In this document: one piece after another, positions 7,238 to 15,246 of the stretch
How positions within the stretch are numbered: position 1 is the stretch's first letter
How the letters are laid out: every line of letters starts with the position of its first letter
DNA from: Chloroflexota bacterium
Lineage (GTDB): Bacteria > Chloroflexota > Anaerolineae > Promineifilales > Promineifilaceae
Direction of reading: 5' to 3'
Length of the DNA: 38,804 nucleotides
Assembly: GCA_024275635.1 (NCBI GenBank)
Contig: JAJRYT010000133.1
Coordinates: forward strand, 1-38,804
Program-made: the position numbers and the translations under genes
The notes under the pieces: generated by a model
Databases searched by the model: none
The model's input: only the letters and a program-made list of their open reading frames with translations
What the model was told of the DNA's origin: nothing

Positions 7238-8389
7238 ATGATTGACTCAGATGCGGCCCGACTGCGCCGCCGTAATCGTGAACTTTCAATTCTCAACAGT
7301 ATCGCCCAGGCGCTCAACCGGCTGATTGACCTGGACGCGGCTCTGCAAACGGCGCTGGCCCAAGTTGCCGAGCTGCTGGATTTACAGGCAGGCTGGGTCT
7401 GGCTTCTGGCGGATGATGCTGGGGAAACATCTTACCTGGCAGCAACGCAAAATCTGCCTCCGGCGCTGATTGATAATCCGCAGCGCATGGAGGGGGATTG
7501 TTACTGTCTGCGCACATTCCGAGAAGGGGATTTGGCCGGGGCGGCCAATGTCAATGTGGTGGAGTGCAGCCGCCTAAACCGGTTGGTAGGCGATACGGAT
7601 GGGCTGCGTTATCATGCCAGTATCCCACTGTACGCGCATGGCAGGAAGCTGGGAGTGTTGAATGTCGCCAGCGCTGATTGGCGGCGGCTATCGACGGCTG
7701 ATTTACAGCTTTTGTACACGATTGGCGATATGTTGGGGATGGCAATTGAGCGGGCGCGTCTGTTTACCCACAGTACGCAGCTGGGCGCGTTGGAGGAACG
7801 AAACCGGCTGGCGCGGGAGATTCATGACACGCTGGCGCAGGGGTTAACGGCCGTTTCCCTGCAACTAGAATCAGCCGACGCACTGCTGGAAACGGGAACT
7901 AATCCCGCCCATGCCCAACAATCTGTCCAACAAGCTCTGTCCCTCACCCGCGCTAACCTGGAAGAAGCGCGCCGCTCTGTCCTGGATTTGCGGGCCGCGC
8001 CGTTGGAAGGACGCACGCTCAGCGAGGCATTAACGGAATTGGCTGAGCAGGCCGATTTTCCTGTACAATTTAAGATGACCGCCAGCCACCGCTCCCTACC
8101 GCCGCGCATCGAAATCGGACTGTACCGCATTGCCCAAGAAGCATTGACCAATATTGGTCGTCATGCACAGGCCACAACAGCCGTGTTGGAACTGACGCTG
8201 GCTCCCAAGAACGTGCGGCTGGTGATTGCTGACAATGGGCGCGGGTTTGATCCGGCGCAGGTTCCACCGGGTCGGTTTGGTCTGGTGGGTTTGCGGGAAC
8301 GGGTGAAGTTGTTGAACGGCCGTTTACATCTGGACAGCAGTCCTAAAATCGGCACACGGCTGGATGTACACATACCATTAAAACCATGA
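7238..8389 (+). CDS. GAF-domain sensor histidine kinase (NarL-type partner)
   Basis: The 383-residue soluble histidine kinase should autophosphorylate and pass phosphate to the regulator encoded directly after it. Residues ~20-175 form a GAF sensor domain and no membrane helix is present, so the signal is probably cytoplasmic. Three cysteines (CYC at 88-90 region, C110) sit in the GAF domain and could bind a metal, cluster or redox ligand. The HisKA_3 dimerisation box ERNRLAREIHDTLAQGL carries the phospho-accepting His196. The ATPase domain shows the N box (EALTNIGRHA, Asn305), DNGRGFD (332-338) and GRFGLVGLRER. The start ATG at 7238 has GGCAGG seven bases upstream. Its stop overlaps the regulator's ATG by four bases. 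The ligand is unknown. Confidence 0.92.
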   Translation: MIDSDAARLRRRNRELSILNSIAQALNRLIDLDAALQTALAQVAELLDLQAGWVWLLADDAGETSYLAATQNLPPALIDNPQRMEGDCYCLRTFREGDLAGAANVNVVECSRLNRLVGDTDGLRYHASIPLYAHGRKLGVLNVASADWRRLSTADLQLLYTIGDMLGMAIERARLFTHSTQLGALEERNRLAREIHDTLAQGLTAVSLQLESADALLETGTNPAHAQQSVQQALSLTRANLEEARRSVLDLRAAPLEGRTLSEALTELAEQADFPVQFKMTASHRSLPPRIEIGLYRIAQEALTNIGRHAQATTAVLELTLAPKNVRLVIADNGRGFDPAQVPPGRFGLVGLRERVKLLNGRLHLDSSPKIGTRLDVHIPLKP

Positions 8390-9042
8390 GTGATCCAATT
8401 CGCATCTTAATTGCTGATGATCATCCGGTGGTGCGGGATGGGCTGGTGGCGATTCTCAGCACCCAACCCGATTTTGTCGTCGTGGGGGAAGCGGGAAACG
8501 GCCGTGAAGCTCTGGCGCAAATCAAAACCGTCAAGCCAGATGTGGCCTTGCTGGATTTGGCAATGCCGGAAATGGATGGGGTGGAAGCCATGCGCCGTCT
8601 GCGTGATGTAGCTCCCGGTCTGCCGGTGATTGTGTTTACAGCGTTTGATACGGATGAGCGGATATTAACGGCCGTTCAAGCCGGAGCCAAAGGATACCTA
8701 CTCAAAGGCGTGCCCCGACAGGAACTGTTTAACGCCATTCGCATCGTCCACAACGGCGGTTCGCTCCTACAGCCCATCGTCGCCTCCAAGCTAATGCGCC
8801 AGGTCAGCCGAAAGCCAGAACCGCCTGCCGAAACCTTGACTCCGCGTGAACAAGAAGTGCTGCGTGAACTGGCCGCCGGGCGGCAAAACAAAGAAATCGC
8901 CGCCAAACTAATCATCAGCGAGCGGACAGTTAAATTTCATGTCAGCGCTATTCTAGGCAAGTTGGGCGCGGGCAACCGCACAGAAGCTGTCACCCTGGCC
9001 GCCCAGCGCGGCCTCATTAAGTTGGATAAAAAGAGTGAGTGA
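8386..9042 (+). CDS. NarL/FixJ-family response regulator
   Basis: The 218-residue DNA-binding response regulator has a receiver domain at residues 5-120 with the acidic pair Asp11/Asp12, phospho-acceptor Asp57 (LLDLAMPEMDG), Thr85 and Lys107. A LuxR-type helix-turn-helix follows at about 150-210 (LTPREQEVLRELAAG, then KEIAAKLIISERTVKFHVS). All key residues are present, so it should be active. The ATG overlaps the kinase stop as ATGA, which ties the two as a cognate pair. Targets cannot be read from the sequence; the convergent SH3/phosphatase genes and the divergent transporter are the nearest candidates. Confidence 0.94.
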   Translation: MSDPIRILIADDHPVVRDGLVAILSTQPDFVVVGEAGNGREALAQIKTVKPDVALLDLAMPEMDGVEAMRRLRDVAPGLPVIVFTAFDTDERILTAVQAGAKGYLLKGVPRQELFNAIRIVHNGGSLLQPIVASKLMRQVSRKPEPPAETLTPREQEVLRELAAGRQNKEIAAKLIISERTVKFHVSAILGKLGAGNRTEAVTLAAQRGLIKLDKKSE

Positions 9043-9084
9043 CCGTCCGCAAATGACAAAGCATTTTGCGGCTAACAGTTAATG

Positions 9085-9122
9085 GTTAATGGTTATTAGT
9101 CAAGTAACCAATAACCATTAAC
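9085..9122. terminator. Hairpin between convergent genes
   Basis: GTTAATGGTTAT (9085-9096) pairs perfectly with ATAACCATTAAC (9111-9122). It lies between the stops of the rightward regulator and the leftward SH3 protein gene, so it could serve both strands. The stem is AT-rich and there is no T run, which makes it a weak terminator. The GGTTAATGGTTA wording is like other low-complexity intergenic filler in this window. Confidence 0.3.
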
Positions 9123-9136
9123 TTAATAACGAACAC

Positions 9137-9703
9137 TTAAGGCGCAGCCACCGGCAAGAGACAATCCCCCGCTACCCACCCTTCCGTCCCATCCTCCAGG
9201 CGCACCTGCCACCACAGAAAATCATTCCCCTCCGCCGGACCATCCAGCACCAGCATGATGGCGTTCTCCGGGGCGACGGTCAGCGGGGCATTGTTGGTGC
9301 TGGGGCCGCCGCGCACGGTGACGCCGATGTTGTCGGTGTTGATAACCTGGGCGTAGTAACCGGGGGTGATGGTATCCGGGGCGACGGCGGCATCGGGGGT
9401 GGGAATGGGGGTGAAGGTGGGGGCGGCGGTGGGGATGGTTACGGCCGTTTCCGGAGACGGTGTGAGGCGCGGCGGCGCGGTGAGAACGATGATCGTCGGC
9501 TCCAGCGGACCGACAGCCAGCGGTTGGCGCAGCAAGAAGGCTCGCAAAATAACCAGGCTGAGGCCGAGGCCAATCACTGTCATGATGATCCCGCCCCCCA
9601 GCCAGCGCCAGGGAATGGGTTCTTTTTGTGTAGAAAACGGCCGTTCCCCCAACGTTCCTCCATTCGATTCACGCGGGTCCGGCGGCGCTTTGTATTGGGC
9701 CAT
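9137..9703 (-). CDS. Single-pass membrane protein with extracytoplasmic SH3-like domain
   Basis: The 188-residue protein has a cytoplasmic, polar N-terminus of about 30 residues and one membrane helix at ~35-55 (GGGIIMTVIGLGLSLVILRAF). A Pro/Thr linker at ~70-105 follows, then a bacterial SH3-like domain (VTVRGGPSTNNAPLTVAPE ... WWQVRLEDGTEGWVAGDCL). Such domains bind peptidoglycan or wall peptides, so a wall-sensing or anchoring role is inferred. Its ATG at 9703 is 17 bases after the stop of the phosphatase gene upstream, so both are probably in one transcript. No enzyme domain is present. Confidence 0.8.
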   Translation of the reverse strand: MAQYKAPPDPRESNGGTLGERPFSTQKEPIPWRWLGGGIIMTVIGLGLSLVILRAFLLRQPLAVGPLEPTIIVLTAPPRLTPSPETAVTIPTAAPTFTPIPTPDAAVAPDTITPGYYAQVINTDNIGVTVRGGPSTNNAPLTVAPENAIMLVLDGPAEGNDFLWWQVRLEDGTEGWVAGDCLLPVAAP

Positions 9704-9720
9704 TGATTCTTCTTTACTCC

Positions 9721-10962
9721 TTACACTTCCTTTACTTCTACTACCAGCAGCGTTAAATCATCAAACGAGGCTGTCCCCTGGCAAAAATCATCCACATCAG
9801 CCGCAATATGTGCTACTAAATCGGGCGCGGCTAAATGGCCGCCGCTGACCAGCGCAGCCGCCAGCCGCTGGCTGCTATACTGCAACCCCAGCCGGTTGGC
9901 CGCATCTGTTACCCCATCACTGTACAACAGCAGGCGGTCGCCGGACTGAAGCTGGATGGTGTGTTCCGTCAGCGATAAATCGGGCAGCATACCGAGGAAA
10001 CGGCCGTCGCCCGTTAACGTCACCGCCCCTTGTGCTGCCCGATACAACAACGGCCGATCATGCCCAGCTCGCACATACGTCAGGCGGCCGCTGGGCCGGT
10101 GCAGCACCCCGTAAAATGCCGTCACAAACACATCTGCCGCCGCCGCCACGCCCAACATCCCCCGGTGGACCGCCAGCGCCACTTGAGAAGGAGACAAAGA
10201 GCGCTTTCCCTCTTGAAAAAAGAGCGTCCGCGTCACTGCCATAAACAGCGCCGCATGAAATCCTTTATCAGCTACATCCGCGATCAGCAGCCCCACATGC
10301 GCCTCATCCAGTGGAATCACATCATAAAAATCACCGCCCACCTGGCGCGCCGGTTCCAAAAAAGCGGCAAACCCATAACCGGGCAACTGGGGCAGTTTTC
10401 CCGGCAGCAGCTGGCGCTGCACGGCCGCCGCCAACTCTAATTCCCGTTCCAGCCGCTCCTTCTCCACCAGTTCAGCCTGGGCCGCCTGCAGCGCCGCATA
10501 CGCCTGCGCCAACGCTTCATTTTTCACTTGTAAATCGGTAATGGCGCGCCGGTCATTCTCCCGCGTTGTCGCCAAAATCCGCTGCGTCATCGTATAGGCC
10601 ACAACCGGATTCGTCTCCACCAGCCGGTCAAAAACCGCTTCCGTAATTTCCAGGACGGTTGTCGTCCTGATGGTTGTGCAAGTAGCCATACGCGGCGTAT
10701 CATCAATCAATGCCATCTCGCCAAAAGATTGATTTGGCCCAATAACCGCCAACAGTCGTTCCTCGCCATCCTCAAGCTGCTGCGAAACAGCCACCTGCCC
10801 CGCGACAACAATGTAAAATGTATCCCCAATGTCCCCCTGGCGGCACAAAATTGCTTGCGCCGGATATGTTTGCCGTCTGGCAACCATACGCAGCGTATCC
10901 AACGTACTTTTATCTAATCCGACAAAGGTTTGTTTAAGCGTAAACGTCGCGCCTGATTTCAT
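9721..10962 (-). CDS. Cyclic-nucleotide-binding domain / PP2C (RsbU, SpoIIE-type) serine phosphatase
   Basis: The 413-residue protein is a signalling phosphatase. Residues ~15-130 form a Crp-like cyclic-nucleotide-binding beta roll (GDIGDTFYIVVAGQVAVS, then GEMALIDDTPRMAT). Residues ~140-180 are a coiled coil rich in Ala, Glu and Leu. Residues ~185-410 are a PP2C/SpoIIE phosphatase with metal-binding Asp in GGDFYD (Asp211) and ADVADKG (Asp229), then DGVTDAAN near the end. By analogy with RsbU/RsbP it would dephosphorylate an anti-sigma-factor antagonist, with cNMP or another ligand as switch. No antagonist, anti-sigma or sigma gene lies in the window. The ATG follows a candidate promoter that overlaps the divergent transporter promoter. 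Confidence 0.9.
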   Translation of the reverse strand: MKSGATFTLKQTFVGLDKSTLDTLRMVARRQTYPAQAILCRQGDIGDTFYIVVAGQVAVSQQLEDGEERLLAVIGPNQSFGEMALIDDTPRMATCTTIRTTTVLEITEAVFDRLVETNPVVAYTMTQRILATTRENDRRAITDLQVKNEALAQAYAALQAAQAELVEKERLERELELAAAVQRQLLPGKLPQLPGYGFAAFLEPARQVGGDFYDVIPLDEAHVGLLIADVADKGFHAALFMAVTRTLFFQEGKRSLSPSQVALAVHRGMLGVAAAADVFVTAFYGVLHRPSGRLTYVRAGHDRPLLYRAAQGAVTLTGDGRFLGMLPDLSLTEHTIQLQSGDRLLLYSDGVTDAANRLGLQYSSQRLAAALVSGGHLAAPDLVAHIAADVDDFCQGTASFDDLTLLVVEVKEV

Positions 10963-11004
10963 GCCTGACCAGCCTTCTTAATACAAAATCGTATACCTGC
11001 TCCG

Positions 11005-11010
11005 ATTATA
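11005..11010 (-). promoter_or_regulatory. Candidate -10 box for the phosphatase/SH3 operon
   Basis: Read on the minus strand this is a perfect TATAAT, 43 bases upstream of the phosphatase ATG at 10962. The -35 region is poor. It lies back to back with the plus-strand promoter candidate at 11036-11064, so the two operons may influence each other. Confidence 0.4.
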
Positions 11011-11035
11011 CCTGGAAACAGAAAACGTAAAATCG

Positions 11036-11064
11036 TTGTCACGAACTATAAGCCATGCTACCAT
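11036..11064 (+). promoter_or_regulatory. Candidate sigma70 promoter for the ABC importer operon
   Basis: TTGTCA (11036-11041, five of six) and TACCAT (11059-11064, four of six) are separated by 17 bases, upstream of the binding-protein gene that starts at 11144. The leader would be about 75 bases and ends in a strong AAGGAGAG ribosome binding site. Confidence 0.45.
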
Positions 11065-11143
11065 TATGTTCTCAATCCTAAAGGTACGTCATAGCCAACG
11101 TCGCACCTATTTTTGTTCACTAATCACAATTTAAGGAGAGAAG

Positions 11144-12946
11144 ATGAAGATGAAGAACAAATATTATTTACTGTTCGTGTTAATGCTTGTTCTAGGCTTG
11201 GCATTAGCAGCCTGCACGAGCGCCGGCGGTGATGAGCCGGCCGGGGAACCGGCCGCCGCTGTTGAAGAACCGGCCGCCGCTGTTGAAGAACCAGCTGCCG
11301 CTGTTGAAGAACCGGCCGCCGCTGTTGAAGAGCCAGCCGCTGCCGAAGAACCAGCTGCTGCCGAAGAGCCGGCCGCCGCCGAAGAACCGGCCGCTGCATT
11401 CGAGCCAATATCTGTTGCTGCCGAAAACTGTGACTACGGTGGGAAAATCAGTTCAATTGAAGCGGTGGACGAATTGACCGTGCAGTTTAATCTGTGTAAA
11501 CCAGACCCGGCGTTCTTGGCTAAGGTTGCTTTTACCCCGTTTGGCATTCAGCCTGCAGAGTGGCTGGCCGAGACTGGCGGCACAGGCGAATTGCTTGAGC
11601 ATCCCATTGGCACAGGCCCCTACATGGTTCAGGAATGGGTACGAGGCGATTCAGTCATCTACCAACGTTTTGATGATTATTGGGGCGAACCGGCATTTGC
11701 AGAAACGGCCGTTCTTCGTTGGAATCAGGAAGGCGCGGCGCGACTCATCGAGCTGCAAGCTGGAACCGCTGACTACATCACCAACGTCAGCCCCGATGAC
11801 TTCGCAACCGTTGAAGCCGATCCCAATCTAGTTCTGCTCCCCAACGCCAGCCCGAACATTCTCTACCTGGCAATGACCAACACATTTGCACCATTTGATA
11901 ACCAAATGGTTCGTCAAGCGGTTGCCATGGGGATTGATCGTCAACGTATTGTTGACAACTTCTACCCGGCCGGCTCAGAAGTGGCATCTCACTTCACCCC
12001 TTGCTCCATTCCTGGCGGGTGTGAAGGTGACCCATGGTACGACTTCGATCCAGAAGCGGCGCGCGCGCTGTTAGCAGAAGCGGGTTTCCCAGATGGTTTT
12101 GAAACCGCCATCTATTACCGCGACGTATTCCGCAGCTATTTGCCAGAACCGAGTTTAGTTGCTGTTGAGTTCCAAACCCAATTGCGCGACAATATGGGTA
12201 TTGAAGCCGAAGTAGTCGTAATGGAATCAGGTGAATTCATCGCTGAATCTACCGACGGTAATCTCGATGGTTTTTATCTCCTGGGTTGGGGCGCTGATTA
12301 TCCGCATGTTACCAACTTCCTGGACTTCCACTTTAGCGCCCAGAATCCACAGTTTGGCGATCCGTTCCCAGAAATTTACGGGGTGTTGGAAGAAGCCTCT
12401 CAAATTGCTGATGCCGCCACCGCTGCTCCTCTTTATGAACAGGCAAATAACGCCATTCGTGAACTCGTCCCCATGGTGCCGATTGCTCATGGCGCATCTG
12501 CTCATGCAGCCCTCGCTTCCCTGGGCAATGCTTACGTACCGCCATTTGGCGCGACCCAGTTCTACAAATTAGATCCGGGCAAAGATACCCTCGTCTTCAT
12601 GCAGAACAATGAACCAATCAGCCTTTACTGTGCTGATGAGACCGACGGCGAATCTTTGCGGCCATGTCAGCAGGTTGTAGAAACGTTGCTTGAGTATGCC
12701 GATGATTCTGGCGCCACCGTGCCTGAATTGGCAACTTCTTGTGAAGGTAACGAGGATGCAACTGTTTGGACTTGCCAGCTTCGTGAAGGCGTTCTCTTCC
12801 ATGATGGGTCAAGTTTCGACGCCAATGACGTTGTTGCTTCCTGGGCAGTTGGTATTGATGCTGCCAATGAAAACCACGTTGGCAATACGGGCGGCTTTGA
12901 TTACTTCTCCTACTTGTGGGATGGGTTGATCAACGCGCCAGAATAA
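11144..12946 (+). CDS. Circularly permuted family-5 (oligopeptide/dipeptide-type) substrate-binding lipoprotein
   Basis: The 600-residue lipoprotein should capture the substrate for the permeases encoded next. The signal peptide ends at the lipobox ALAAC (Cys24), followed by an EPAAAVE repeat linker (~35-85). The order of the family-5 binding fold is changed. Residues ~97-478 correspond to the canonical fold from ISSIEAVDELTVQFNL (usually near mature residue 130), through IGTGPYMVQEW, VRQAVAMGIDRQRIV and GWGADYP, to the usual C-terminal VPIAHG region. Residues ~480-600 then supply what is normally the N-terminus: DTLVFMQNNEPISLYCADE, VVETLLEYADD, TCQLREGVLFHDGSSFDANDVVASW. I compared this with E. 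coli DppA from memory. Eight further cysteines in close pairs suggest disulfides. AAGGAG precedes the ATG. The substrate is not known. Confidence 0.9.
   Translation: MKMKNKYYLLFVLMLVLGLALAACTSAGGDEPAGEPAAAVEEPAAAVEEPAAAVEEPAAAVEEPAAAEEPAAAEEPAAAEEPAAAFEPISVAAENCDYGGKISSIEAVDELTVQFNLCKPDPAFLAKVAFTPFGIQPAEWLAETGGTGELLEHPIGTGPYMVQEWVRGDSVIYQRFDDYWGEPAFAETAVLRWNQEGAARLIELQAGTADYITNVSPDDFATVEADPNLVLLPNASPNILYLAMTNTFAPFDNQMVRQAVAMGIDRQRIVDNFYPAGSEVASHFTPCSIPGGCEGDPWYDFDPEAARALLAEAGFPDGFETAIYYRDVFRSYLPEPSLVAVEFQTQLRDNMGIEAEVVVMESGEFIAESTDGNLDGFYLLGWGADYPHVTNFLDFHFSAQNPQFGDPFPEIYGVLEEASQIADAATAAPLYEQANNAIRELVPMVPIAHGASAHAALASLGNAYVPPFGATQFYKLDPGKDTLVFMQNNEPISLYCADETDGESLRPCQQVVETLLEYADDSGATVPELATSCEGNEDATVWTCQLREGVLFHDGSSFDANDVVASWAVGIDAANENHVGNTGGFDYFSYLWDGLINAPE
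11246..11398 (+). repeat. In-frame tandem repeat encoding EPAAAVE/EPAAAE units
   Basis: About seven units, 21 bases each at first and 18 bases later, built on GAAGAACCGGCCGCCGCTGTT, encode an Ala/Pro/Glu linker between the lipobox and the binding fold. Unit number could change by slippage. The bases differ mostly at third codon positions, so the repeat is not freshly expanded. Confidence 0.9.
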
Positions 12947-12983
12947 GATGAATAGATGGCCTAAAGCCTGATAGTTAAAAGAT

Positions 12984-13027
12984 GTGGGATGATGTTTTTA
13001 TCCATACAAATAAAAACATCATCCCAC
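12984..13027 (+). promoter_or_regulatory. Perfect 18-bp hairpin between binding protein and permease genes
   Basis: GTGGGATGATGTTTTTAT (12984-13001) pairs without mismatch with 13010-13027 around an eight-base loop. It lies 38 bases after the binding-protein stop and 86 before the first permease. No long T run follows. Such intercistronic hairpins commonly stabilise the upstream mRNA or attenuate the downstream part, giving more binding protein than permease; that is inference here. Confidence 0.6.
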
Positions 13028-13112
13028 TCTTATACATTTTCACCATAAAGCCCCAATCAGCGGATAATAGGTAAACGGTAAACGGCCGTTTGTCACCCTT
13101 CGGAATTACTTC

Positions 13113-14192
13113 ATGGTTCAATACACAATTCGACGCTTGCTGTTATCAATCCCTGTTCTCTTTGCTGTCCTCGTTATCACATTTGTACTAGCGCGTTCGA
13201 TTCCAGGCGATCCTTGCAAAGCGATTCTTGGTGAAAAAGCGACTCAGGAATCATGCGAAATATTTATACGCAATCATGGATTAGATCAGCCAATCAGCGT
13301 CCAGTTCTTCATCTTTATGGGAAAAATGGTTCGTGGTGATTTGGGCGAATCCATTCGTTTTAGCCGCCCAGTTACCATCATTTTGGTTGAGCGTCTGCCC
13401 ATGACAATCGAACTGGGGATGGCTGCCATGTTATTGGCGATATTGCTTGGCATTCCCGCAGGAATCATTGCCGCTGTGCGCCGAAATTCGATTGTTGATG
13501 TTTTAGTCATGATTGGCGCCAATACAGGCATCTCAATTCCTGTATTTTTCCTGGGACTGTTACTCATCTACTTTTTTGCTGTCATATTAAAAGACACCTC
13601 TTTTGTCCTTCCTCCGTCTGGTCGCCTGTCTGCCGGCATGTTTCCAACCCCATTTTACGAGCTATGGGAATGGGCCGTTGAACCCGAGTCGTTCAAATTC
13701 CATTTATACGAATTTATTGCCAATCATTACATTTTTAATGCACTTATCACCGGCGATTGGGCGCTGTTTTGGGATGCGCTCAAGCATCTGATTTTACCCT
13801 CCGTTGCGCTGAGTACGATTCCCATGTCCATCATTGCTCGTATGACGCGATCCAGCATGTTGGAAGTCTTAGGTTTAGATTATATCCGCACAGCAAGAGC
13901 TAAAGGACTCCCGCAGCGGCTTGTTATTTTCAAACATGCCTTTCGTAATGCATTGCTCCCCGTTGTCACCATAGTCGGGTTACAATTAGGCGGCATTTTG
14001 GGCGGTGCGGTCTTAACCGAAACTATTTTTGGGTTAGCGGGCGTTGGACGAAGCGTTGTTGAAGCCACTTTTGCACGTGATTTCCCTGTTTTACAAGGGT
14101 TTGTTATTGTGGTTGCCTTTATCTACGTACTCTTTAATTTATTTGTTGATTTATCTTATGCTTTCTTGGATCCCAGGATCCGTTTGGACTAG
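13113..14192 (+). CDS. ABC transporter permease, DppB/OppB type
   Basis: The 359-residue inner-membrane protein is one half of the translocation pore of an oligopeptide/nickel-type importer. The N-terminus MVQYTIRRLLLSIPVLFAVL and the RSIPGDPC and GDLGESIRF segments are typical of the DppB subfamily. About six membrane helices follow. The EAA loop that docks the ATPase reads DYIRTARAKGLPQRLV, then KHAFRNALLPVVT. An insertion of about 50 residues between helices (around GRLSAGMFPTPFYELWEWA) makes it longer than the E. coli protein. Two cysteines near residue 35-48 (PGDPC, ESC) are unusual for the family and may form an extracytoplasmic disulfide. It is followed after 10 bases by the second permease. 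No ATPase gene is in the window. Confidence 0.93.
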   Translation: MVQYTIRRLLLSIPVLFAVLVITFVLARSIPGDPCKAILGEKATQESCEIFIRNHGLDQPISVQFFIFMGKMVRGDLGESIRFSRPVTIILVERLPMTIELGMAAMLLAILLGIPAGIIAAVRRNSIVDVLVMIGANTGISIPVFFLGLLLIYFFAVILKDTSFVLPPSGRLSAGMFPTPFYELWEWAVEPESFKFHLYEFIANHYIFNALITGDWALFWDALKHLILPSVALSTIPMSIIARMTRSSMLEVLGLDYIRTARAKGLPQRLVIFKHAFRNALLPVVTIVGLQLGGILGGAVLTETIFGLAGVGRSVVEATFARDFPVLQGFVIVVAFIYVLFNLFVDLSYAFLDPRIRLD

Positions 14193-14202
14193 TTAAACAA
14201 TT

Positions 14203-15165
14203 ATGACACCAGTTGCGCAAATCCCCGATGACAATATTGCTGATATTCAAGATTACAAAGCAAACAGCTTGTGGCGGTTAACTTTACGTCGCATTTTTCG
14301 GCAGCGATCAGCTATGGTAGGTATGAGTATCCTGCTTGTTATCGCGTTACTCGCTATTTTTGCGCCTGTATTAGCGCCGTATGATCCAACAGATGTATTA
14401 ATTGGCAAAGAAGATGGCATTAAAAAACGTCAACCGCCTTGCATTCATTTGTTGGGATGCGATGAGGATCAGCCGCAACATTTTTTGGGAATTGATGGCA
14501 ATGTAAGAGATGTCTATTCGCGGATGCTTTACGGCGCGCGAGTCTCTTTGCAAATTGGTTTTGTCGTTGTGACAGTAGCGTCCGTTTCGGGAACGATATT
14601 AGGCGCCCTTGCCGGTTATGCTGGCGGATGGGTTGATAATCTCATTATGCGAATCATGGATATTTTCCTTGCATTCCCATTTTTGTTGCTGGCTATTTCG
14701 ATTGTTTTTGTCCTGGGGCCTGGTTTAATCAATGCTATGTTGGCAATTTCGATTGTGAGTATGCCGGCCTATGCGCGGGTTGTACGCGCGGCTGTCTTAT
14801 CGATCCGAGAAACCGATTATGTTGAAGCGTCTCGCGCATTAGGAGCCAGTGACTTTGAAATATTGCTCAAACGCATTTTACCCAATGCCATTCCGCCTCT
14901 GATTGTGCTGGTAACGCTAGGCGTTGCCACTGCCATTTTAGACACGGCAGCTCTATCATTTCTGGGCTTGGGGGCGCAACCGCCGCTGCCAGAATGGGGA
15001 ACAATGCTGGGCAGTGAACGCAATCAGCTTTTTAGCGCGCCGCACCTGGTTTTCGTGCCGGGGGTTGCTATTTCGATGACAGTGCTGGCGTTCAACTTGC
15101 TAGGCGATGGCATTCGAGATGCGTTGGATCCTCGGTTGGTTCATGCGGGCGTTAAGACAGAGTAA
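14203..15165 (+). CDS. ABC transporter permease, DppC/OppC type
   Basis: The 320-residue partner permease has the OppC-type cytoplasmic N-terminus (SLWRLTLRRIFRQRSAMVG), a first helix, then an extracytoplasmic segment with HFLGIDGNVRDVYSRMLYGAR. The remaining helices follow, and the EAA loop reads DYVEASRALGASDFEILLKR, then PNAIPPLIV. The ending NLLGDGIRDALDPR is diagnostic of the family. Like its partner it carries an extra Cys pair (PPCIHLLGC), which the E. coli protein lacks. The gene closes the operon with the permuted binding protein. The ATPase subunits must be encoded elsewhere or shared with another system. Confidence 0.94.
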   Translation: MTPVAQIPDDNIADIQDYKANSLWRLTLRRIFRQRSAMVGMSILLVIALLAIFAPVLAPYDPTDVLIGKEDGIKKRQPPCIHLLGCDEDQPQHFLGIDGNVRDVYSRMLYGARVSLQIGFVVVTVASVSGTILGALAGYAGGWVDNLIMRIMDIFLAFPFLLLAISIVFVLGPGLINAMLAISIVSMPAYARVVRAAVLSIRETDYVEASRALGASDFEILLKRILPNAIPPLIVLVTLGVATAILDTAALSFLGLGAQPPLPEWGTMLGSERNQLFSAPHLVFVPGVAISMTVLAFNLLGDGIRDALDPRLVHAGVKTE

Positions 15166-15211
15166 CCTCCCGTTTCTACTTCAATGCTGTACATAAATAC
15201 ATAACATAAAC

Positions 15212-15239
15212 TTGACTTGACGTTAAGTAAAGTTATAAT
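15212..15239 (+). promoter_or_regulatory. Strong sigma70 promoter for a likely leaderless transcript
   Basis: TTGACT (15212-15217, five of six) and a perfect TATAAT (15234-15239) are 16 bases apart. The only credible start codon is the ATG at 15247, seven bases beyond the -10 box, which is where transcription should begin. No ribosome binding site is present. The gene is therefore probably translated from a leaderless mRNA. Confidence 0.7.
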
Positions 15240-15246
15240 GTGAGTT

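Noticed and set aside
9366..9848. Plus-strand 160-codon frame over the SH3 and phosphatase genes
   Set aside because: Low-complexity antisense of Pro/Thr-rich coding sequence; both minus-strand genes are clear.
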